A stretch of 64,000 nt of DNA, taken from Cercis canadensis (lineage: Eukaryota > Streptophyta > Magnoliopsida > Fabales > Fabaceae). The stretch is from positions 62,001-126,000 of the forward strand of contig QAOA01003657.1 in assembly GCA_003255065.1 (NCBI GenBank), read 5' to 3'. The position numbers and the translations under genes are program-made. Position 1 is the stretch's first letter. Each line of letters begins with the position of its first letter. Shown one piece after another: positions 56,081-64,000 of this stretch. The notes beneath the pieces are model-generated. The model was not told the DNA's origin. It saw only the letters and a program-made list of their open reading frames with translations, and did no database searches.

Positions 56081-56903
56081 TACCTTTCTTTTTAAAGACT
56101 TGGAAAGTTTAAAATTAAAATCATCAATGAGCAAATCATTTTACATATTGAACCACAATCAGTTGAGCTTTCAAGCTCCAAGAACGTTTGCTCATTTTGT
56201 TTCTTTTTACAGACATTTTTTTTAAAAATTCACTTCTGTTTGCAATAGAGGAAATATTATTCACACTAGTCATATTCTCATTATAAAATATCTCCTCATG
56301 CAATCGATCACATGCATTTACCAAATCATCACAAGAAGGACCATTATAAAATTTAGACTTATTTCCCTCAAAGCCCTTTTGAGTCATGACTTGGTTTTGC
56401 TTCACTTCTTGCATAGTTGGCTCTTCCTTGAGGCTATCTTCAGCTTCATTATGGATGGACAGCTCATCCTCAACATCAAAAGGCATGTTATGTGCTTCAC
56501 TCTAATGGGTATTCTCTTGAGGGAATCTTTCAAGATTGTCTTTTTTAACCTCCTTGAAACTTTCTTGCTCAACAAAGACAATTTTATCAATAGAATCATT
56601 ATTAGAAAGATATAGAGCATCAAGAGTTTCCCAAACATGTTTAGCAATAAAGCATTTAGAGACTCTAGCATATGCTTCATTATTCAAAGCACCAAATAAG
56701 ATTTCCACAGCTCTAACATTTGAGGAAAAACTCTTTCTATCATAATCATTCCATTCAATCATTGGTTTGGATGAAAAACTATTTTTAATGACAATCCACA
56801 AACCAAAATCAAGAGATTGTAAATAAAGCTCCATTCTAATTTTCCAAAATTTAAAATAACTTCCATCAAAGTATGGGGTTTTGGAAATATCAAATCCTTC
56901 CAT
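56081..56903 (-). pseudogene. SIRE D gag, N-terminal part
   Basis: Start MEGFDISKTPYFDGSYFKFW at 56903, the copia gag N-terminal signature. It continues with WNDYDRKSFSSNVRAVEILF and FIAKHVWETLDALY. A frame break near 56490 leads to 56136-56486, an acidic and lysine-rich stretch. It stops at the gypsy G insertion; the zinc knuckle lies beyond at 51730-52250 and 50576-50964. ATG is close downstream of the primer site, as expected. Confidence 0.88.
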
Positions 56904-56972
56904 GTTAGAAAAGAGTTTTTCAAGGTTGCCAATATACTCTTGAGATGATTAAGTCTTCAATCAAGAGCCCAA

Positions 56973-56984
56973 GCTCTGATACCA
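56973..56984 (-). other. SIRE D primer-binding site (tRNA-iMet)
   Basis: GCTCTGATACCA, complement of TGGTATCAGAGC, two bases from the LTR. Confidence 0.92.
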
Positions 56985-56986
56985 AT

Positions 56987-59770
56987 TGTTAGTCAAGGCA
57001 ACATTGAGTGTTTTAAAATCTTTTGCAAATACACAAGAAATATACAAATAATATTCATATCTAGAAGTAGGAAAGCAATATAACAGCACCAAGAAATTCT
57101 AGATCTAAGACAGTATAAGCAAGAGTGCAGAAATTAAAAAGAGTAGGGATAGAGAAATCAAACACAGATTTATAGAGGTTCTGCCAAACCCACCCTATGT
57201 CCTCTCCTTAAGATCCCACTTGAGTATTTCAACTATCACAACAAGTTTCCCAGGCACTTGCAAAGCTTTTACAACCTTCAAATGGTCTCACAACTGAACA
57301 AGAGATACCACCATTCACCTACACATTCAAGGATTCCTCACCCTCTATGTGTAATTCCTCTCAACACAAAGGATACCACACCCTTCTTCGATTCTCAAGG
57401 GATACCACCCTTTCTTGAATCTACAAATATAGATCTAGGGATATCTCTCCCTATACAAGAGTTCCATAATGGAACTATAGATTACAATTCGGATCTCTCT
57501 TCTTTTAGAGTGATTTACAAAGATGAAGCACAACGAATAACTTTCTCTCTCAAGGAATTAAGAACAAGGAAGCTAGAATTATCATGGAGACTCTTAGCTT
57601 CTCTTTGCTTATCTTAGAACATCTTGAGGTCTTCTATTTATAGCCCAATTCAAGTTCTAGCAGTCAGAGAGAATTAATTGCTTAGAAACTAGTCGTTATT
57701 AGGTTTACAGCCGCCTAGCATAAAGTAGTCGACTCCTTTGCATAGGTGATCGGAATTATCACTAATCCAATTAAATTAAACCGAATCCCCTAATTAGAAT
57801 GCAATAGAGGGCATAATTCGGGTTTGTCTCACAAGGAATGCAATGTGTAATCAACAATTTCAAGTTAAGAACAGGGGATTTTGTAAATCAGAATTGTATT
57901 TCCAAATTGTAAATGCAGAATTAAACAAGGATTAGTTAGGTTAATTAAAAATGTAACCTAGCTAGGCATCCATCAAAAACCGGTTTGATCCATCCTAGAT
58001 TAACATAAGTTATCAAACCTTAATGCAACAGCACTGCTAATTAAGTTTAATCACAATTGAAATCTCTAATTATGACTAATTTGCTCCTATTGAGTTATCA
58101 CTCAGGATTCAATTAATCACATGCAATCACTAATCTTGTAATCACAAAGACTAAGCAATTAGTGATTAATTTAAAAACCGACCATTCAATTAGCATGCAA
58201 TAGCTTCTCTGAAATCTTACCACAGATTAAAGATTGATCAATCAATATTCTATTTCTTACTTCAACATTCATATAAATCATAAAGATGTCCATGAATATA
58301 TACAAAGATTAAAGCAAGGTAGAAATCCAAAGAAGAAGAATTGCATTAAGTTTAATTCAATTAAGTACATAACCTTAAGAACAAAACCAAATTTAATCAG
58401 GAGTCTAACTTAGTTATAAGAGTTCTACACCTCCATGGTCATGAAATCCAAGCTCCAATGGAGGAAGAAGGCCATAGTTCAAAGAGCTCTAGAAAATATA
58501 AGAGAGAAAATAAAAGCTGCCTAAAAACTGTCTAGTTAGAATTATAAAAACACTGCCTCCTTTAACCTAATTATAACATCAAAAATTAAGTGCACACCTA
58601 AAATACCCTTAACTAGGTTTAAACCTCTAGACCTCAGCTTCAAATGGCCTCTGGTTTAGGCCTTATTGGGCCTGAATTGAGGGAGTTAAGCTCAATTAGG
58701 TCTTAAGAGGTCTCTGGAGTAATCAGCCGGTTTTGACAGGTAATAAGACCATCAAAAAGAAATAATTTGGAGAACCTTCCTTCACAAAAATTAAATCCCT
58801 ATGTCTCCGCTTTCCAATGGAACCGGGTTCAAGTCCATAAGACACCTACAGCCCAAGTTATGATCCAAACTCTGCATGCGGGTCAGATTCCAGCAGTAGC
58901 ATCTCTGCTCTGATTTTCGGGTCAAATTTGACCCACTGAACTTCCGAAATTGCCTTGGAGGTCTAAATGAAAGTTGTAGATAATCCTCTTAGCTTTCCTA
59001 CAAGGCAAGATTCACAATTTTTAGATATACAGAACTAAATATATACCCAAAATACATAAACATTATCAAAACCCTAATAATGCTGAATAAAACAATTAAG
59101 CCCAATATAAACCCAAACTTATGAAATAAGGTCAAGCCCACTCAATTAAGCACTAAAATAGATTTAAGACACTAAATATGAGGTTTAATTACTGTATAAA
59201 TGCATAGGGTAGTCGACTCTTTCGACTCTTATGGCTCCTTAGCATCTGAAACTCTTTTAAGTTCAAAGTAGTCGACTCTTTCTATGAAGTAGTCAATTAT
59301 TCGATCTCTGTCTTGGAAGTAGTGGACTATTTCTTCGAAGTAGTTGACTCTTTGGTCTTTGCCTCGAAGTAGTTGACTACTTTCTTCGAAGTAGTCGACT
59401 ATTTGCTCTCTGCCTCGAAGTATTTGACTCTTTCACTTGAAGTAGTCAGCTCCTTTGCTTCTTTCCAAAGAAAACTTCATTATTTATCAACAATAGCTTC
59501 ATGGTTGTTCATTCCCTTGGTTCCTTGATATCCAATGAAGTTAAAGCTTGAGCATCATCATTTAATCATATGTTTTCTTGCTTCAATTGCTCATTCCTCT
59601 TCTTTAGACTTTTCTACAATTAAAGGTGTAAAACTTGTAGTATATATAGTAAGTCCAAATCAATGTATCATATGTTCATACATTATCATTTGGTATCATC
59701 ACAACTTATCTGATATTAATTATCAATTGGCATCATCAAAACTATATCACACTCAAGCTTCAAGCTAACA
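56987..59770 (-). repeat. SIRE D 5' LTR, split by a solo LTR
   Basis: TGTTAG at 56987, CTAACA at 59770. Subtracting the Athila solo LTR and its duplication leaves about 1320 bp, matching the 1310 bp partner. Confidence 0.9.
57747..59203 (-). mobile_element. Athila-family solo LTR, 1.46 kb
   Basis: Homologous along its length to the Athila A and B LTRs, more divergent than they are from each other at many sites. ATAGG flanks it at 57742-57746 and 59204-59208. The right boundary is uncertain by a base, because the expected CA end overlaps the duplication. The uninterrupted sequence is seen in the other SIRE D LTR near 46810-46830. No primer site or coding region follows. Confidence 0.9.
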
Positions 59771-59775
59771 ACACA

Positions 59776-61020
59776 GATAATCATTCCTACAGCAGAGACG
59801 TATAGTACTTCAACAAAGCTGCAGCTGGTCCATATTGATGTTTGTGATCCAATGAGGACACCATCATTGGACAATAGCTAATATTTCATCTTATTTATTG
59901 ATGACTACACCAAGATGACTTGGGTATATTTTCTAAAAGAAAGATTTGAAGTCTTTAAAACTTTTTAGAAGTTACAAAATCAGGTGGAAAAGCAAAGTAG
60001 CTGTCAAATACAGACGTTGAGGAGTGATAACGGTATTGAATACACCTCCACTGAATTTAATAAATTCTATGAAGATGAAGGTGTTCATCATCAACTCACT
60101 GTCTCATACACACCTTAGAAAAATAGAGTTTTTGAAAGGAAAAATTGAACCATTGTATGCATGGCTAGATCCATGCTAAAAGACAAAGGCATGCCTAACA
60201 AATTTTGGGCTGAAGCAATTTATACATCAGTATATGTGCAAAACAGAAGGATGACAAAAGCAATCTGAGACATGACACCTCTTGAACCATGCTTAGGACA
60301 CAAGCCTTTTGTTCAACACTTGAAAGTATTTGGTTGTATTTGCTACATGCACGTGCCATCTGGAAAAAGGCACAACTAGAAGCCAAAGATGAAAAAAGAA
60401 TTTTCTGGGTTTATAGCTCTCAATCAAAGGCTATAACATATTTAATCTACAAACCCAAAAAATTGTTGTTAGCAGAGATGTCAGCTTTAATAAAGAGGCA
60501 TCTTGGAGTTGGGAAGAAAATAAGGAAGACAAAATATATGTAGAAATTCCTTCATTTCAAATAAATACAAAACCCAATCAAGGTGTTTCTATCCAAGTTT
60601 CAGAATTAGGCTATGATGATTCAATATCTGAGCAAAGCTCAACACCTGCATCTTCACCAAGACATGGTGAATCATCATCTTCCCCATCTCCACCAAGAGG
60701 AACCAGACTTCTATCTGAGTTATATGAATCTTGCCCTGAAATTTGTGAGTTTTCTCATTATGCTGTGAAAGAACCAACCAACTATGATGAAGCTTCCCAG
60801 CACAAGGCATGGCAACTTGTAATGCAGGAGGAGATAAATAAGATTGAGAAAAAATAAAACATGGGAATTGGTTGATAAACCAATTCACAGGATGTTGTTG
60901 GGGTCAAATGGATTTATAAAACAAAATTGAATCTAGATGACTCAATTCAGAAGCACAAGATCATATTGGTTGCAAAAAGATTCACCCAACAATTTGGAGT
61001 TGACTACAATGAAACTACTG
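59776..61020 (+). pseudogene. Copia E integrase and RT start
   Basis: After SIRE D the preintegrase/integrase continues: TSTKLQLVHIDVCDPMRTPS, FIDDYTKMTWVYFLKE, LRSDNGIEYTSTEFNKFY with its catalytic D, and a decayed TP-stop-KNRV block where the catalytic E should follow. The tail has FGCICYMHVPSGK near 60335. Linker and RT start come after 60700: GTRLLSELYESCPE, QLVMQEEINKIEKK, GVKWIYKTKLN and FTQQFGVDYNET. Several stops and frame changes occur. At 61021 a 347 bp LTR interrupts the RT. Confidence 0.87.
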
Positions 61021-61025
61021 ACATT

Positions 61026-61372
61026 TTAGAAATGGCAGAGGCAGCATAATATATCATAATTGCATTCATATCTAGATAGTTACAAGTGCATTGATGCACT
61101 TGGGGGAGACCTTTTTCCATGTGAGGGTGAAATCTCTTCATTTGAGGGAACCCCTCTACATGTGGGAAACCCCACATAGCTGACAATACAATGAGTCTAT
61201 TTATAGACTGTTCCCACCGACTCTAGTATGTCTAGAGTATTCTAATTTTTTTTTTTTCTTTCACTCACCGCCTCTACTCTTCTTCATTCATCTACACATT
61301 TCTTTGTCTTTTATGGTATGAGATTTTTGACTTTTCTAACTTTCTTGATTTTTCTAGATTACATTTCCAACA
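61026..61372 (-). mobile_element. Small solo LTR, 347 bp
   Basis: Read on the minus strand it begins TGTTGGAAATGTAATCTAG and ends CTGCCATTTCTAA. ACATT flanks it (61021-61025, 61373-61377). A TATA box complement is at 61195-61207 (TCTATAAATAGA). The ending TAA rather than TCA makes the left boundary tentative. No coding region is attached. It splits the Copia E RT between NET and FPPI. Confidence 0.75.
61195..61207 (-). promoter_or_regulatory. TATA box of the small solo LTR
   Basis: Complement TCTATAAATAGAC, about 170 bp into the LTR on the minus strand. It could still drive minus-strand transcription, but nothing here shows activity. Confidence 0.5.
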
Positions 61373-61377
61373 ACATT

Positions 61378-62688
61378 TCCTCCAATATCTAGACAAGACA
61401 CTTTAAGAACCATCCTTGCTCTAGCACCTCAAAATGGATGGAAAACAATCAGCTGGATATAAAGTCTACTTTTTTGAATGGATTTCTCAAAGAAGAAATT
61501 TTTGTAGAGCAACCTCCAGGTTTTGTGGCAAAAAGTGAAGAAGAAAAAGTCCTAAAGCCTAAAAACGCCCTTTATGATTTGAAGCAAAGACCAAGAGCTT
61601 GGTATAGCATAATTGGCTCATATTTCATTGATCAAGGCTTTAGGGGGAGTCCTAGTGAGCCCACAATCTATGTATAAAGGCTCATTCAAATATCTTAATT
61701 ATCTCCTTATATGTTGATGATTTGATCGTGACAGGAAGCAATTCCAATATGATCACAACATTTAAGATATTGAAAAGGAGTTTGAGATGATAGATCTTGG
61801 CTTAATGAGTTATTTACTTGGCATGGATGTTAGTCAAACTAGTGAAGGAATCTTTATTTGCCAAAAGAAGTACCCCATGAATATGTTGAAAAAATTCAAA
61901 ATGGAAGGTAGCAAGGTTGTGACAACCCGATTGGTCAAAAATGAAAAACTGATGAAAGAAGATGGCTCACCAAGTGCAGAAGAAAAGTTGTATAGGAGAA
62001 TGATTGGACGTTTGCTATATTTGACTGTAACGATATCATGTTTGCAACAAGTTTGCTATCAAGATTCATGCAACAACCAAGTCAAACTCAATACATTGCA
62101 GCCATGAGGATACTTAGGTATGTCAAAGGCCACTGTTGATTTCGGCATCAGGTATAAACCAATAAAAAATGCAGAATTACTTGGTAAACAAAAAAAAAAT
62201 GCATAATTAATTGGCTACATTGATAGTGTGGCTAGGCTGGTTCATTGGATGACATGAAATGTACATCTGGTTATGGATTTTCACTTGGTAGTGGTATTTG
62301 TTCATAGTTATCCCAAAAATAGAAAACTGTAACTCAATCCATAGCTTAAGCTAAATATATTGCAGCCTGTGCAGCAGCCAATCAAGCAATATGGCTACAA
62401 AGAATTCTTGCAGAAATGGGAGAAAATCAACATAAGCCAACCAAATTATTTTGTGATAGCAAGTCAGCAATTGCTATTGTGAAAAATCCAATTCAGCAAA
62501 GGAAGATGGAGCACATAAAAATAAAATTCTATTTTCTCAGAGAAGCATAAAGTGATGGTGAAATTAGTTTAATCCATTGCAGCAATGATGATCAAATTGT
62601 AGACACTTTTACCTAGGCATTGGGACAATCCAAATTTAAAATCTTGGGAAGCAAACTTGGTGTGCATGAGAAGAGCATCAAAGAGGAG
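61378..62688 (+). pseudogene. Copia E reverse transcriptase and RNase H
   Basis: Continues RT with RQDTLRTILALAPQNGW, STFLNGFLKEEIFVEQPPGF and LYDLKQRPRAWYS. The catalytic YVDD is near 61708. LGLMSYLLGMDVSQTSEGIF and RRMIGRLLYLTV follow. RNase H runs to about 62680 with IAAC.AANQAIWLQRIL-type and CDSKSAIAIVKNP sequence and stops near 62350 and 62550. A purine-rich AAAGAGGAG precedes the LTR. Confidence 0.87.
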
Positions 62689-62739
62689 TGTTAACACGTG
62701 ATGTGCCTCCAAAGTTAATTGAAGTTGTCTTGTACTTAT
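62689..62739 (+). repeat. Copia E 3' LTR, first 51 bp
   Basis: TGTTAACACGTG after the purine tract marks the LTR start. It is cut at 62739 by element H and the rest lies outside the window. Confidence 0.7.
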
Positions 62740-64000
62740 TGATACCATTTTAGGGTATAAAACAGTAAGGTAAGGTTACAACTTGCCACTTTAAGGATAA
62801 GAACTTACCACCTTAAAGATAAGAGTTTAAAACAAGTTCACCACTCAAGGAGTCCACCAAGAGATACAAAACTTAGAAAGAAACAGCCACACAAGTCTTT
62901 ACTTTTGATAATCTGAAAGTCTTTTTTGAATGTTTACATAGATGTGAATATAAACTAGCCATGGAACAACCCTTCAAACATAGAAAATAATATAAATAAA
63001 AATATTACATTATTGTAGGCAAACTTAACAAGTTTCAAGAGTGTATTTTTAACTACTTATTTAAAACTGACTTTGACTGTCAGCAACTAAAGAAAATATC
63101 ATAAATTCTTCTAGAAAATTTGAAATTGGCTAATTCCTGATTCAATGACTATTCACGTGACAAAGTTGGGCTTCATTTGTATGCCCAATTTGTGTGTGAA
63201 TTGATGCATCAAATTTGAACTTTCTTCATCCTCCTTGACATATATACTTAAGCCACTCAAATCAATACTAGTTGAATCTTCTAATACATTTTTTGGGTAA
63301 ACATCATAGATTGGTGGTGAATTTCAATCTACAATGGCATCTTGAAGGAAGTTGAATTCACTCATGCCTTTACAATATTGAGGAATAGGATTTCCATGAC
63401 TTGTCGTGACGCCAAACAAGAACATGAGTGCTAATTCTAGGGATAACATGAACCAGGTGCTCTGATACCAAATGATACCATTTTAGGGTATAAAATAGTA
63501 AGGTAATGTCACAACTTGTCACTTTAAAGATAAGAACTCACCAACTTAAATATAAGAGTTAAACAAGTTCACCACTCAATGAGTCCACCAAGAGATAAAG
63601 AACTCAGAAAGAAACAACCACACAAGTCTTTACTTTTGATAATCTGAAAGTTTGCTTTTGAATGTTTACATGGATGTGAATATAAACTAGCCATTGAACA
63701 ACCCTTCAAGCATAGAAAATAACATAAATAAAAACATTAATTATTCTAGGCAATCTGAACAGTTTCAAGAGTGTATTTTTAGCTATTTATTTAATGCTGA
63801 CTTTGACTGCCAGCAACTAAAGAAAATATAATAACTTCTTCTAAAAACTTCAAAATTGGCTGATTTTGGATTCATTTTAAACTAGACATCTAGATCTTTT
63901 CAATGCCTATTCACTTGCCAAATTTGGGCTTCATTTGCATGCCCAATTATTCAATGAGTGTTAGGCTAGATTCTGAAATTTCAAATAGCTTGATCAACAA
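62740..64000 (-). mobile_element. Element H, deletion-derived LTR element, runs off the window
   Basis: The LTR starts TGATACCATTTTAGGG at 62740 and again at 63473. The primer-site complement GCTCTGATACCA is at 63459-63470. The two LTR copies align to about 63190 and then diverge, so the left LTR is truncated and only about 280 bp of interior remains. The interior reads, on the minus strand, SEFNFLQDAIVD, a stop, then PPIYDVYPKNVLEDST, which I cannot assign. The right LTR is open at the window edge, so no duplication can be checked. Confidence 0.8.

Larger units (their letters stand above)
46055..59770 (-). mobile_element. SIRE D, SIRE-like Ty1/copia element lacking pol, with two nested insertions
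   Basis: Minus strand: 3' LTR 46055-47364, 5' LTR 56987-59770 (the latter split by an Athila solo LTR). Flanks are GCACA and ACACA, a 5-base duplication with one change. A tRNA-iMet primer site (56973-56984) and a purine tract (complement AAAGAAAGGGGAGAT at 47365) are present. Gag is recognisable, but protease, integrase, RT and RNase H are not. It is non-autonomous. LTR divergence is about 9% over a 235-base sample. It interrupts Copia E between preintegrase and integrase. Confidence 0.88.

Noticed and set aside
1..62739. Copia F and Copia E as two halves of one element around the acyltransferase
   Set aside because: They lie on opposite strands and both contain RT, so they are separate elements.

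Overview
This is a plant nuclear genome window, most likely from a eudicot. It is AT-rich and consists almost entirely of retrotransposons of plant lineages: Ty1/copia elements with initiator-tRNA-Met primer sites, Athila-type Ty3/gypsy elements with a tRNA-Asp primer site, an Ogre-like solo LTR, and a PIF/Harbinger DNA transposon. I could not identify the species. I found no intact host gene, RNA gene or CRISPR array, and no evidence of a new functional system. What the window does show well is a deeply nested insertion record that can be read base by base.

The only host gene seen is a broken BAHD (HXXXD-type) acyltransferase, closest in feel to anthocyanin or phenolic-glucoside malonyltransferases. 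Its C-terminal half lies on the + strand in three pieces: 1440-1645, 6208-6445 and 45075-45255. An Ogre-like solo LTR (1646-6202, duplication GCTAT) separates the first two. A composite copia element, here Copia A (6446-45069), separates the second from the third, which carries a DFRWG motif and the stop codon. A degenerate minus-strand copia fragment (Copia F) lies to the left.

Copia A holds three further insertions. Athila A (7151-18896, + strand, duplication ATAGC) sits in its gag. Athila B (21205-38443, - strand, duplication ATGTC) sits in its reverse transcriptase. Copia C (39256-44369, - strand) sits in its RNase H. Athila B in turn contains a 6.5 kb PIF/Harbinger element (23111-29602) with a transposase and a Myb/SANT gene, both decayed. 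Approximate hand-counted LTR divergence agrees with the nesting: about 9% for Copia A and about 4-5% for the elements inside it.

Downstream of the acyltransferase is Copia E, a 5'-truncated + strand copia (about 45366-62739). It is split by a SIRE-like copia, SIRE D (46055-59770, - strand), which holds a deleted gypsy element G (52260-56075) and an Athila solo LTR (57747-59203). Copia E also carries a 347 bp solo LTR (61026-61372). Its own 3' LTR is cut by element H (62740 to beyond the window).

All coding regions carry stops, frameshifts or deletions. Four places have a single N between near-identical copies of 182-229 bp; these look like unmerged contig ends in the assembly, not biology.
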